A stretch of 64,000 bases of DNA, taken from Nocardia rhamnosiphila NBRC 108938. GTDB taxonomy: Bacteria > Actinomycetota > Actinomycetes > Mycobacteriales > Mycobacteriaceae. Shown here piece after piece: positions 43,883 through 52,760 of the stretch; position 1 is the first letter of the stretch; every line of letters begins with the position of its first letter. The stretch is taken from positions 496,001 through 560,000 of the forward strand of contig NZ_JOAJ01000005.1 of assembly GCF_000720425.1 (NCBI RefSeq), in the 5' to 3' direction. The notes beneath the pieces are model-generated. The model was given only the letters and a program-made list of their open reading frames with translations, was not told where the DNA came from and ran no database searches. A program made the translations under genes and the position numbers.

Positions 43883-45682
43883 ATGAGTGAGAGCAGCGAA
43901 CGAACCAGCGAAACTGTTGAGTCTCGACCTGTTCAGGAGCACCGCTACGACGTCGTGATCGTCGGTGCCGGTGGCGCGGGCATGCGGGCGGCCATCGAGG
44001 CCGGCCCGCGGGCGCGGACCGCGGTGCTGACCAAGCTGTACCCCACCCGCAGCCACACCGGCGCGGCCCAGGGCGGTATGTGCGCGGCCCTGGCCAACGT
44101 CGAAGAGGACAACTGGGAGTGGCACACCTTCGACACGGTCAAGGGTGGCGACTATCTGGTCGACCAGGACGCGGCGGAGATCATGGCCAAGGAGGCCATC
44201 GACGCGGTGCTGGACCTGGAGAAGATGGGTCTGCCGTTCAACCGCACGCCCGAGGGCAAGATCGACCAGCGCCGCTTCGGCGGGCACACCCGTGACCACG
44301 GCAAAGCGCCGGTCCGCCGTGCCTGCTACGCCGCCGACCGGACCGGTCACATGATCCTGCAGACGCTGTACCAGAACTGCGTCAAGCACGATGTCGAGTT
44401 CTACAACGAGTTCTACGTGCTGGACCTGGTGCTGACCGATACCGATCGCGGTCAGGTCGCCACCGGTGTGGTCGCCTACGAGCTGGCCACCGGTGAACTG
44501 CACGTCTTCCACGCGAAGTCGATCGTCTTCGCCACCGGCGGTTCGGGCCGCATGTACAAGACCACCTCCAACGCGCACACGCTGACCGGTGACGGTATGG
44601 CGATCGTGTTCCGCAAGGGGCTGCCGCTCGAGGACATGGAATTCCACCAGTTCCATCCCACGGGCCTGGCAGGCCTGGGCATCCTCATCTCCGAGGCGGT
44701 TCGCGGTGAGGGCGGCATCCTGCGCAATGCCGACGGCGAGCGGTTCATGGAGCGCTACGCGCCCACCATCAAGGACCTCGCGCCGCGCGATATCGTCGCC
44801 CGCTCCATGGTGCTCGAGGTGCTCGAGGGCCGTGGCGCCGGACCGAACAAGGATTACGTCTACATCGATGTGACCCACCTCGGCGAGGATGTGCTCGAGG
44901 AGAAGCTGCCCGATATCACCGAGTTCGCCCGCACCTACCTCGGTGTGGATCCGGTGAAGGAACTGGTGCCGGTGTTCCCGACCTGTCACTACGTGATGGG
45001 CGGCATCCCCACCCGCATCCAGGGCGAGGTGCTCCGGAACAACACCGATATCGTGCCCGGCCTGTACGCCGCCGGTGAATGCGCCTGCGTCTCGGTGCAC
45101 GGCGCCAACCGGCTCGGCACCAACTCGCTGCTCGATATCAACGTGTTCGGCCGCCGCGCCGGTATCGCCGCCGCGGAATATGCCCACCGCGCCGAATTCG
45201 TCGAGATGCCGGAGAGCCCGGCGCGGATGGTGCAGGACTGGCTGGCCCTCATCCTGTCCGACCACGGCAACGAGCGGGTCGCCGATATCCGCACCGAACT
45301 GCAGCGGTCGATGGACAACAACGCGTCGGTGTTCCGCACCGAGGACACCCTCAAGCAGGCCCTCACCGATATCCACGCGCTCAAGGAGCGCTACGCCCGG
45401 ATCACGGTGCAGGACAAGGGCAAACGCTACAACAGCGATCTGCTCGAGGCCGTCGAACTCGGCTTCCTGCTGGAGCTTGCCGAAGTCACGGTGGTCGGGG
45501 CGCTCAACCGCAAGGAGTCGCGTGGCGGGCACGCGCGCGAGGACTACCCGGACCGCGACGACGTGAACTTCATGCGGCACACGATGGCCTACAAGGAGGG
45601 TGCGGATCTCCTCTCCGATATCCGCCTCGACTTCAAGCCGGTGGTGCAGACCCGTTACGAGCCGATGGAGCGTAAGTACTGA
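43883..45682 (+). CDS. sdhA: Succinate dehydrogenase flavoprotein SdhA
   Basis: A 599-residue catalytic subunit. The Rossmann motif DVVIVGAGGAGMRAA binds FAD, and SHTGAAQGGMCAAL carries the histidine that links FAD covalently. GEGGILRNADGERFMERYAP is the substrate-binding signature, and GANRLGTNSLLD is conserved near residue 410. It oxidises succinate to fumarate and passes electrons to SdhB. Its stop overlaps the sdhB ATG (TGATG). Confidence 0.97.
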   Translation: MSESSERTSETVESRPVQEHRYDVVIVGAGGAGMRAAIEAGPRARTAVLTKLYPTRSHTGAAQGGMCAALANVEEDNWEWHTFDTVKGGDYLVDQDAAEIMAKEAIDAVLDLEKMGLPFNRTPEGKIDQRRFGGHTRDHGKAPVRRACYAADRTGHMILQTLYQNCVKHDVEFYNEFYVLDLVLTDTDRGQVATGVVAYELATGELHVFHAKSIVFATGGSGRMYKTTSNAHTLTGDGMAIVFRKGLPLEDMEFHQFHPTGLAGLGILISEAVRGEGGILRNADGERFMERYAPTIKDLAPRDIVARSMVLEVLEGRGAGPNKDYVYIDVTHLGEDVLEEKLPDITEFARTYLGVDPVKELVPVFPTCHYVMGGIPTRIQGEVLRNNTDIVPGLYAAGECACVSVHGANRLGTNSLLDINVFGRRAGIAAAEYAHRAEFVEMPESPARMVQDWLALILSDHGNERVADIRTELQRSMDNNASVFRTEDTLKQALTDIHALKERYARITVQDKGKRYNSDLLEAVELGFLLELAEVTVVGALNRKESRGGHAREDYPDRDDVNFMRHTMAYKEGADLLSDIRLDFKPVVQTRYEPMERKY

Positions 45683-46455
45683 TGACCGCTGTAGCCGAGA
45701 ATCCGACGGCCGCGAACCCGGCACCGGTCCCCGAGGGTTCGACCATGATCACCGTCAAGGTGGCGCGGTTCAACCCGGAGGACGGACAGGGACAGCGCTG
45801 GGAGTCGTTCCAGGTGCCGGCCCTGTCGACGGACCGGTTCCTGAACATCCTCATCTACATCAAGTCCTACCTGGACGGCACCCTCACCTTCCGGCGCTCC
45901 TGCGCGCACGGGGTGTGCGGGTCCGACGCCATGCGGATCAACGGCGTGAACCGGCTGGCCTGCAAGGTTCTGATGAAGGACATGCTGCCGAAGAGCGGTA
46001 AGCCGGTGACCATCACCGTCGAGCCCATCCGCGGTCTCCCGGTCGAGAAGGACCTGGTCGTGGATATGGAGCCGTTCTTCGACGCGTTCCGGGCGGTGAA
46101 GCCCTACCTCATCACCTCCGGCAACGAGCCGACCTACGAGCGGATCCAGAGCCAGGCCGACCGCGCCCGGTTCGACGACACCACCAAGTGCATCCTGTGT
46201 GCCTGCTGCACCACGTCTTGCCCGGTGTACTGGCACGACGGCAGCTACTTCGGCCCGGCCGCGATCGTGAACGCGCACCGCTTCATCTTCGACAGCCGCG
46301 ACGAGGCCGCCCGGGAGCGCCTGGACATCCTCAACGAGGTCGACGGTGTGTGGCGCTGCCGCACCACCTTCAACTGCACGGATGCCTGCCCGCGTGGTAT
46401 CGAGGTCACCAAGGCCATCCAGGAGGTCAAGCGGGCGTTGCTGTTCGCTCGCTGA
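45682..46455 (+). CDS. sdhB: Succinate dehydrogenase iron-sulfur subunit SdhB
   Basis: A 257-residue subunit carrying three Fe-S clusters. The [2Fe-2S] ligands lie in RRSCAHGVCGSDAM, the [4Fe-4S] motif is CILCACCTTSCPVYW, and the [3Fe-4S] ligands are in the same region plus CTDACPRGIE. It relays electrons from SdhA to the quinone site. A canonical terminator follows the stop. Confidence 0.97.
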   Translation: MTAVAENPTAANPAPVPEGSTMITVKVARFNPEDGQGQRWESFQVPALSTDRFLNILIYIKSYLDGTLTFRRSCAHGVCGSDAMRINGVNRLACKVLMKDMLPKSGKPVTITVEPIRGLPVEKDLVVDMEPFFDAFRAVKPYLITSGNEPTYERIQSQADRARFDDTTKCILCACCTTSCPVYWHDGSYFGPAAIVNAHRFIFDSRDEAARERLDILNEVDGVWRCRTTFNCTDACPRGIEVTKAIQEVKRALLFAR

Positions 46456-46475
46456 CCCCCGGCTGCTGCCGACAG

Positions 46476-46508
46476 AACCGCTCCCGTGCCCCGCGCGGGG
46501 GCGGTTTT
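46476..46508 (+). terminator. Rho-independent terminator of the sdh operon
   Basis: AACCGCTCCCG (46476-46486) and CGGGGGCGGTT (46496-46506) pair over 11 bp with one G-U, around a 9-nt loop, and end in TTTT. It is one of the few canonical U-tailed terminators in this window. Confidence 0.85.
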
Positions 46509-46544
46509 GCATTACCGGTCATCTGTATTTCGTCACACGAACTT

Positions 46545-46563
46545 GATAATTCGGGTACCCGAA
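46545..46563 (+). promoter_or_regulatory. -10 element and 14-bp palindrome controlling the metal ABC operon
   Basis: GATAAT (46545-46550) is a good -10 hexamer. It runs straight into the perfect palindrome TTCGGGTACCCGAA (46550-46563), about 35 nt upstream of the ATG. A repressor here would cover the transcription start. A DtxR-family manganese/iron sensor (MntR/IdeR type) is the expected ligand, by analogy with other metal importers. Confidence 0.6.
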
Positions 46564-46597
46564 CTTACCATTCTGACTGGAAGGCGGGTGGTTCGGT

Positions 46598-47515
46598 ATG
46601 CAGGTGTTTCCCCGGATCGCCGCCGTGCTTGCGGCCTGCGGTCTGACCGTCGTGCTCACCGCCTGCGATACGTTCCATCTGCCGCGTACCGGCGAACCGG
46701 TCGTCGTCACCTCTTTCACCGTGCTGGCCGATATCGCGTCGAACATCGCGGGCGGCCACCTCGAGGTGCAGTCGCTCACCAAGCCCGGTGCCGAGATCCA
46801 CGGCTACGAGCCCACCCCGGGTGATATCAAACGCGCTGCCAAAGCGGATCTGATCCTGGACAACGGCATGAACCTGGAGGCCTGGTTCGGACAGTTCGTC
46901 GCCGACCTGGACGCCGAGCACAGCACCGTGAGCGACGGGGTCGCCTCGGTTCCGATCACCTCCGACGCCTACGCCGGGAAACCCAATCCGCACGCCTGGA
47001 TGTCGCCACTGAACGTGCGCACCTATGTGGACAACATCGTCGCGGCCTTCTCCCGGCTCGTGCCCGAGCACGCGGCGGATTTCCACAGCAACGGTGCGGC
47101 CTACAAACAGCGACTGCAACAGGTCCACGACGAACTCGTCGCCGACCTCGCCGGCCTGCCCCGCCGCCAGCGCGCCTTGGTGACCTGCGAGGGCGCCTTC
47201 TCCTACCTGGCCCGTGACGCGGGCCTGTCGGAGTACTACCTCTGGCCGGTCAACGCCGAGCAGCAGGCCACCCCGCAGCAGATCACCCGGGTCATCGAAT
47301 ATGTGCGTGACCACGAGGTCCCGGCGGTGTTCTGCGAATCCACCGTCTCCGACGCCCCGATGCGCCGGGTCGTCGAGGCCACCGGGGCGAAATTCGGTGG
47401 GGTGCTCTATGTGGATTCGCTGTCGGCGGCCGACGGCCCGGTACCGACCTATCTCGACCTCATCCGGCACGACGCCGAAACCATAGCCGCAGCACTCACC
47501 GGGAGCAGGCCATGA
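46598..47515 (+). CDS. Mn/Zn-type ABC transporter substrate-binding lipoprotein
   Basis: A 305-residue cluster A-I binding protein. The lipobox VLTAC predicts acylation at Cys24. Metal-ligand regions typical of the ZnuA/MntA/SitA family are visible: EIHGYEPTPGDIKRA, NPHAWMSPLN, CEGAFSYLARD and the final AAD/Ser region. No long His-rich loop is present, which favours manganese or iron over zinc. The ATPase gene overlaps its end by 4 nt (ATGA). Confidence 0.9.
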   Translation: MQVFPRIAAVLAACGLTVVLTACDTFHLPRTGEPVVVTSFTVLADIASNIAGGHLEVQSLTKPGAEIHGYEPTPGDIKRAAKADLILDNGMNLEAWFGQFVADLDAEHSTVSDGVASVPITSDAYAGKPNPHAWMSPLNVRTYVDNIVAAFSRLVPEHAADFHSNGAAYKQRLQQVHDELVADLAGLPRRQRALVTCEGAFSYLARDAGLSEYYLWPVNAEQQATPQQITRVIEYVRDHEVPAVFCESTVSDAPMRRVVEATGAKFGGVLYVDSLSAADGPVPTYLDLIRHDAETIAAALTGSRP

Positions 47516-48246
47516 CAGTCCCCGCGATCGACGTCGACGGCGTCACCGTCTACTACGGCGAGGTTCAGGCACTCGACCAGGTCCGGCTGACGCTGGACGC
47601 CGGCCGCGTCTGCGCGCTCATCGGGATGAACGGGTCCGGGAAATCGACCCTGTTCAAAACCCTCATGGGAATGATCACCCCCGACCGCGGCACCGTCCGG
47701 ATCGGCGGAGCCGCCCCGGTCGCGGCCCGGCGGGCCGGGCTCCTCGGTTATGTCCCGCAGAACGAGGCCGTGGACTGGTCGTTCCCGCTGTCGGTGCGCG
47801 ATGTGGTGACCACCGGCCGGTACGGCCGGATGGGGTTCACCCGGCGCGCGAGCCGGGCCGACCGGGCAGCCGTGGACGAGGCGCTGGAACGGGTCGAACT
47901 GACCGATCTGGCCGACCGCCAGATCGGCCGGCTCTCCGGTGGCCAGCGCAAACGCGCCTTCGTGGCCCGCGGTATCGCACAGGGCGCCCGGATCCTGCTC
48001 TTGGACGAACCGTTCGCCGGGGTGGACAAACGGTCCGAGGCCACGATCACCGGACTGCTACGCGAACTCGCGGCCGACGGGGCAACCGTACTGATCTCCA
48101 CCCACGATCTGCACGCCCTGCCCGGCCTGGCCGACGAAGCCGTACTGCTGATGCGACGGGTGCTCGTCCACGGCGACCCCGAACAGGCACTGCGGCCGGA
48201 GAACCTCGCCCTCGCCTTCGGCCTCGACGTCATCGGACAGCGGTGA
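47512..48246 (+). CDS. Metal ABC transporter ATPase
   Basis: A 244-residue nucleotide-binding subunit. The Walker A motif is GMNGSGKST, the ABC signature LSGGQRKRAF and the Walker B LLLDEPFAGVD, with the switch His in STHDLH. It is coupled by overlaps to the binding protein (ATGA) and the permease (GTGA). It powers import of a divalent metal. Confidence 0.94.
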   Translation: MTVPAIDVDGVTVYYGEVQALDQVRLTLDAGRVCALIGMNGSGKSTLFKTLMGMITPDRGTVRIGGAAPVAARRAGLLGYVPQNEAVDWSFPLSVRDVVTTGRYGRMGFTRRASRADRAAVDEALERVELTDLADRQIGRLSGGQRKRAFVARGIAQGARILLLDEPFAGVDKRSEATITGLLRELAADGATVLISTHDLHALPGLADEAVLLMRRVLVHGDPEQALRPENLALAFGLDVIGQR

Positions 48247-49160
48247 GCACGATGGACCTCATCGAATTCCTGCTCGAGCCGATGCGCTACGCGTTCATGG
48301 TGCGCGCGCTGACCGCCAGCCTCGTCGCGGCCATCGTCTGCGGACTGCTGTCCTGCTGGCTGGTTCTGGTGGGCTGGTCGCTGATGGGGGACGCGGTCTC
48401 GCACGCGGTGCTGCCGGGCGTGGTACTGGCCTATATCGCGGGGGTGCCGTTCGCCGTCGGGGCGGTGATCTTCGGGTTCCTGGCGGTCGGGTTGATCGGC
48501 CTGGTCCGGGACACCAGTCGAGTGAAGGAGGATGCCGCCATCGGCATCGTGTTCACCACGCTGTTCGCCTTCGGCCTGGTACTCGTCTCGGTGACCCCCA
48601 GCAATACCGACCTCAACCACATCATCTTCGGCAATCTGCTGGGCGTGAGCCAGGAGGAACTGATCCAGATCGCCGGGCTGGCCGCCCTGGTCTTCGTCGC
48701 CCTCGTGCTCAAACGCCGCGATTTCACGCTCTACGCGTTCGATCCGACCCACGCCTACGCGCTCGGACTGAACCCGCGCCTGCTGGGCGCGGCTCTGCTC
48801 GGCCTGCTCGCGCTGACCTCGGTGGTGGCCCTGCAGGCGGTCGGTGTGATCCTGGTGGTGGCCATGCTGATCATCCCCGGTGCTACCGCCTACCTGCTCA
48901 CCGACCGGTTCGGGCGGATGCTGGTGATCGCCCCGGCGCTCTCGGCGATCTGCGCGGTCACCGGCCTGTACGTGAGCTATTACGCTGACACCGCACCCGG
49001 AGCCACCATCGTGCTGGCCCAGGGCGTCGTCTTCACCGCGGTCTACCTGTTCGCGCCCCGGCAGGGACTGATCGGTTCCCGGCTGGCGGCCGGCCGCCGC
49101 CGGGCACGTGAGGTGTCCGGAGAGCCGACGGCGGCCGTGGCCGTCGAACCGCCCACCTGA
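48243..49160 (+). CDS. Metal ABC transporter permease
   Basis: A 305-residue membrane subunit of the ABC-3 family with eight or nine hydrophobic segments. GDAVSHAVLPGVVLAYIAG is the conserved early region, and DPTHAYALGLNPRLLG follows the central helices. The C-terminal ~30 residues are Arg/Ala-rich and cytosolic. It has a GTG start overlapping the ATPase stop. The operon ends here, convergent with radC. Confidence 0.93.
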   Translation: MSTMDLIEFLLEPMRYAFMVRALTASLVAAIVCGLLSCWLVLVGWSLMGDAVSHAVLPGVVLAYIAGVPFAVGAVIFGFLAVGLIGLVRDTSRVKEDAAIGIVFTTLFAFGLVLVSVTPSNTDLNHIIFGNLLGVSQEELIQIAGLAALVFVALVLKRRDFTLYAFDPTHAYALGLNPRLLGAALLGLLALTSVVALQAVGVILVVAMLIIPGATAYLLTDRFGRMLVIAPALSAICAVTGLYVSYYADTAPGATIVLAQGVVFTAVYLFAPRQGLIGSRLAAGRRRAREVSGEPTAAVAVEPPT

Positions 49161-49274
49161 CGGCCCCGGGGCGGCAGGGAAAACGTTCACGAACGGAGGC
49201 CCGCTGGGGTGCGGCGACCGAGGGCCGCAGCTCACCGCTACCGAGCCGACGGTGCGCGGCCCGCGTGGGTGGCT

Positions 49275-49958
49275 TCACGGGAAGGCATCCTCGAACGGGG
49301 CGGCCCGCCGCCAGCAGTCGCCCGCGATCACCACATGGTCCAGGAATCGCAGGCCGACCGTTTGTGCCGCCGCGGCGAGCAGTGTGCTGGCCCGGCGATC
49401 GTCCGGGCTGGGAGTCGGGTCACCCGAGGGGTGATTGTGCGCCAGCGCGAAGGCGCGACCGTCGTGCCGCAGGACCGTGTTCAGGATCTCGCGCACCGGA
49501 ACCGCGACCTCGTCGATGGCGCCCTCGGCGACGAAGACCCGCTGCCGTGGCCGGTTGCGCGCATCGCAGATCAGCACCAGCAGCCGCTCCACCCGGGCCC
49601 CGGCGAACAGCGGGGCGGCCTCCCGGGCCACATCCTCGGCGCGCAGCAAGGGCACCGGGGCCTGCGTGCCGCTGCGGGCCCGGGCGGCGAGCTGGAACGC
49701 GGCGGCGATGGCCGTGGCCTTGGCCACTCCCACGCCGGGCCGGCGCAGCAGTTCCTCGGGCCGTGCCGAGGCCAGTCCACCGACTCCGCCGAAATCGGTC
49801 AGCAGGGCGAGAGCGAGTTCGACCGCGCTCTCGCCGCGGCGGCCCTGACCGAGCAGCAGGGCGAGTAGTTCACCGTCGTTCAACGCCTGCGGGCCGAGTG
49901 CGCACAGGCGTTCCCGCGGCCGCTGTGCCCTGGGCAGATCGGTGATCGGTACCGGCAT
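49275..49958 (-). CDS. radC: RadC-family JAB/MPN protein
   Basis: A 227-residue protein. An N-terminal helix-hairpin-helix region (RRPGVGVAKATAIAAAFQLA) is followed by a JAB/MPN domain with the complete metal motif HNHPSGDPTPSPDD. RadC was named for repair, but its role is disputed and it is often found with mobile or competence genes. GAGGGGG precedes ATG 49958. Confidence 0.9.
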   Translation of the reverse strand: MPVPITDLPRAQRPRERLCALGPQALNDGELLALLLGQGRRGESAVELALALLTDFGGVGGLASARPEELLRRPGVGVAKATAIAAAFQLAARARSGTQAPVPLLRAEDVAREAAPLFAGARVERLLVLICDARNRPRQRVFVAEGAIDEVAVPVREILNTVLRHDGRAFALAHNHPSGDPTPSPDDRRASTLLAAAAQTVGLRFLDHVVIAGDCWRRAAPFEDAFP

Positions 49959-50049
49959 GATTCCCCCTCTAGATTCCGTGGTCATCATGCCAGCGGGTAC
50001 CGACAGTTCCGGAGGGTTCGGCCGGGCCCGGGGCGGATACCCGGCCGGA

Positions 50050-50247
50050 TCAGCCGTCGACCACCGCGGGCTGCGGGGGCCGGCTCAGCGCCGACGCCGC
50101 CAGCCGCTCGAAATGCCGTAGCTGTCGCTCGTGCACCACGATCCGGCGCAGTGCCTCGTGAATGGTCGCCTTGTTCGACGCCGTGCCCATGATGGCCCCG
50201 GCGGCCGCCAGCAGATCCTGATCGAGCTCGATCCGCACTGTCGGCAT
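50050..50247 (-). CDS. VapB-like ribbon-helix-helix protein without an adjacent toxin
   Basis: A 65-residue protein with the VapB pattern: an N-terminal beta strand (TVRIELDQDLLAAA), a linker with TASNKATIHEALRRIV and a C-terminal helix. Such proteins bind DNA as dimers and neutralise a VapC PIN-domain RNase. AAGGAGG precedes ATG 50247. No PIN-domain gene lies on either side, so it is an orphan or pairs with a distant toxin. Confidence 0.7.
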   Translation of the reverse strand: MPTVRIELDQDLLAAAGAIMGTASNKATIHEALRRIVVHERQLRHFERLAASALSRPPQPAVVDG

Positions 50248-50433
50248 GCGTCCTCCTTAGTACATCCGCCCTGGTGCGGCGGCAAGTCACCGCCGCCCGA
50301 GACGAACCGGGCAGCGGCTGCGCAACGACAATGCCGCTGGCCAGTCAGTTTGCCCAGTCGCTGCCGGTTTATCGACCGAATGTCACGCCGTGTGTCCACA
50401 TCGAGACCTGGGCCCGGGCCGACGCGGGACGGG

Positions 50434-51684
50434 TCAGCTCGGAGACAGGCGCGATTCGAAATTGCGTTCGAGTTCGCGCCAGGCACTTGCCTCGGCGTCG
50501 AATGGCGGGTTGGGCGCCATCCGGGTCGGGTCCGGGTGCAGCAGGTAGGACACATACCAGCCGAGAGGCGTCGATTTGGCCAGCGCCTGTTCCACCGCGT
50601 CGTCGTCGGCGTAGTCGGCGGCATCGGAGAACAACTCCAAGACCAGGTCGAGCTGCTCGGTATCGACCGCTTCCGGTCCTTCGGCCAGGTCATCGGCCAG
50701 GCCGGGGAGCACGTAGACGTTCTCCTCGGTGACCTCCACCTCGAGCGATCCGTCGATGGCGGCGGTCTGTACTTCGGCGAAGGTACTGATCCGCGCCAGA
50801 TCGTGTTCGTGGTCGTCGGCGAGATACCGGGCAAGTGCACGTTCACTGGGGAACACCGAGATGGCCTTCTTGGCGCCGAGGAAGATCGGCTCGTCGTCGA
50901 GATAGCACCGCAGGGTGAAGTATTCGGTATCGGCCGTCACGATCTTGACGGGGTCGATCCCGACTTCTTCCCAGAACGTGAGCTCGGCGTCGTCTTCGTC
51001 GTCCTCTTCGTCCAGGTCGACCGGTTCGAAATCGCTGTCGTCGTCGGTATCGGCCGCGTCGTCGGCGTCGACCTCGTTCTCCTCGGCGGCCAGCAGTTCG
51101 GCCTCGGCCAGGGCGACCGCCTCGGCGTCGACCTCGGGTACCCGCACCACCGAATCGATGGCGTCGAGCACGTCGTCCCAGCTCTTGGCCACCGCGGCAC
51201 CGATCTGATCCCACAGTTCCTCGCCGTCGCGGCCCGCGAACATATGGGTGCCGCCGGCCAGGGCGCCCAGCGACGGGTGCGAACCGAAGAATTTGGTGAC
51301 CGTTTCGAGCTCACAGACCTCGCCGATATTGCGCACCATGGCCAAGGTGTCCTCCAACTCGGCGACGGTGTCCACATCCGGGTCACCGGCGGCCAGTTCC
51401 GGCACACCGACCAGATCGAAGGAGTAGTTGTCGCCGGGCTCGAGTTCGGCGGCCGAGAGGCCCGCGACCACCTTCCACGCCGGATGATCGATCAGGTCGT
51501 TGTCGGAGTCGGTCCGGATGAAGGCCGCCAGTTCGGCCACGGACTCGAAGCCGTAGAGGGCGTCCTCATGTCCTAGGAACGCCTCCCACTCGTCGTCACC
51601 GTCACGCCAGCGCGGTGCCCACAGGGTGACAAGATCGCCGTCGGTCAGACCGAGCTCGATCGGGACGATGTCTCCAGAAGCCAT
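50434..51684 (-). CDS. Conserved acidic protein (Rv3311-like)
   Basis: A 416-residue soluble protein in the position of M. tuberculosis Rv3311, conserved across Mycobacteriales and of unknown function. It starts MASGDIVPIELGLTDGDLVT. Residues ~195-230 are almost entirely Asp/Glu/Ala and probably disordered, separating two related-looking alpha/beta halves. Some databases call it a primosomal protein without evidence. A -10 element lies 10 nt upstream of the ATG, so the mRNA is probably leaderless or nearly so. Confidence 0.85.
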   Translation of the reverse strand: MASGDIVPIELGLTDGDLVTLWAPRWRDGDDEWEAFLGHEDALYGFESVAELAAFIRTDSDNDLIDHPAWKVVAGLSAAELEPGDNYSFDLVGVPELAAGDPDVDTVAELEDTLAMVRNIGEVCELETVTKFFGSHPSLGALAGGTHMFAGRDGEELWDQIGAAVAKSWDDVLDAIDSVVRVPEVDAEAVALAEAELLAAEENEVDADDAADTDDDSDFEPVDLDEEDDEDDAELTFWEEVGIDPVKIVTADTEYFTLRCYLDDEPIFLGAKKAISVFPSERALARYLADDHEHDLARISTFAEVQTAAIDGSLEVEVTEENVYVLPGLADDLAEGPEAVDTEQLDLVLELFSDAADYADDDAVEQALAKSTPLGWYVSYLLHPDPTRMAPNPPFDAEASAWRELERNFESRLSPS

Positions 51685-51694
51685 ACGCGGAAGC

Positions 51695-51700
51695 CTAATA
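51695..51700 (-). promoter_or_regulatory. -10 element of the Rv3311-like gene
   Basis: On the minus strand TATTAG ends 10 nt before the ATG at 51684. This implies a transcript that begins within a few bases of the start codon, consistent with the absence of a Shine-Dalgarno sequence. Confidence 0.5.
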
Positions 51701-51822
51701 GGTCCGGCCGAGCGGAGCCCACCCCTGGTCCACGCATAGTTGCCGCGGAGTCGGAGTATCCCGCGCCGCGGTCGGCGCACAACCGCGCGGCGTCGGGCAG
51801 GTGTGCGGGGCGAGCTGCCCGA

Positions 51823-52170
51823 TCAGGCGCCGTCCGGTGCGGTTCCGGTCGGGTCGACCACTCCCGAAGGCGCCGGAGCGAACGACTCGTTCAGTGCGGC
51901 AACGACCTCCGAACGCCGACCGCCGGCATCCTCGGCGGCCTGCCGGCAGGCCCAGATGACGAGCTGAGCGGCTTCGGCGGGTGGTAACGCGGTCACCGCC
52001 TCGGTGAGCTGCAAACTCACCAGGGCGCCTTCGCTGTCGACCTCGGCGGTGACCATTCCGTCCTCGGTACCGAACCGGCCGCGGACCTGTTTGAGTCCGT
52101 ACAGCGCCGCTTCCAGCGCTTCCAGTTTCCGCGTGGCGTCGGCGACCAGGGCATCCATTTCCGCGCTCAT
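51823..52170 (-). CDS. YbaB/EbfC-family DNA-binding protein
   Basis: A 115-residue protein with a helical N-terminus (MDALVADATRKLEALEAALY) and a beta-rich centre (MVTAEVDSEGALVSLQLTEA), the YbaB/EbfC tweezer-like fold. In Mycobacteriales such proteins commonly accompany type VII secretion substrates. It lies 58 nt after the next gene upstream on the same strand. Confidence 0.75.
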   Translation of the reverse strand: MSAEMDALVADATRKLEALEAALYGLKQVRGRFGTEDGMVTAEVDSEGALVSLQLTEAVTALPPAEAAQLVIWACRQAAEDAGGRRSEVVAALNESFAPAPSGVVDPTGTAPDGA

Positions 52171-52228
52171 ACATCTCTCCTGGGTCGGAGCGGGAATCCG
52201 CTGTGGTGGTGTCGCGCGTGCGGGCCGC

Positions 52229-52594
52229 TCATACCGGCCTCATCCAGCTCGTCGGGCCGGTATCGGCGTCGTCCATCCGGTCCAGTTCATCGACCGCCTG
52301 CTGCCGGGTGGGCAGACCGAGCTGGTCCAGGATGTCGTTCGGCATGCCGTTCTCCGCCAGCAGTTCCCGCCGCTTGGCCTTGGCCGCGATGGTGGAGCGA
52401 CGGGTCAGCCGCAGGATCTCGTCGGCGAGAGCCTGTGCGCCGTAACGGTATTCACTGCGCTCGAATTTGATCTCCACCGGCATACCCTGGTCGGTGGCGC
52501 GCACCGACAGCGTGCCGGCCCGGTTGCGGCTGACCGCCATCGTGACATTCGGTACCTCGGGAAGCTGCTGCTCACCACTCATCATTCTGTCCAC
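52229..52594 (-). CDS. Hypothetical protein of the type VII-associated set
   Basis: A 121-residue protein, MSGEQQLPEVPNVTMAVSRN at its start, with a beta-rich N-terminal half and a helical C-terminal half (ALADEILRLTRRSTIAAKAK). It resembles short proteins encoded with YbaB-like and WXG100/EspC-like genes, but no exact family is claimed. GTG 52594 lies 7 nt after AGGAGG, and that Shine-Dalgarno belongs to the right end of the inserted TnpB element. The insertion therefore replaced or recreated its initiation signal. Confidence 0.6.
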   Translation of the reverse strand: MDRMMSGEQQLPEVPNVTMAVSRNRAGTLSVRATDQGMPVEIKFERSEYRYGAQALADEILRLTRRSTIAAKAKRRELLAENGMPNDILDQLGLPTRQQAVDELDRMDDADTGPTSWMRPV

Positions 52595-52760
52595 TCTTGA
52601 CCTCCTCCCGGCCCTGAGAGGGCGGGATTCCCTGACTCACGACAGGGCCTTCCTGTTTCACCGAGATCGCCTCCTCGCGCTTACGCGCGGGAAGGTCTTA
52701 CACCATCTCCGCAGGCTGACACCGCCAGCCCGGCGGCCAGAATATTTTTCGCGGCGTTGT
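52577..52760 (-). ncRNA. Putative omega-RNA (guide RNA) of TnpB
   Basis: In this family the guide scaffold is transcribed from the 3' end of tnpB through the right end, and the guide is the flanking host sequence. By that logic the scaffold would be roughly 52760 to 52597 on the minus strand, including the terminal hairpin, and the guide about 52596 to 52577, inside the start of the 121-residue gene. The length is an estimate. Confidence 0.45.
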
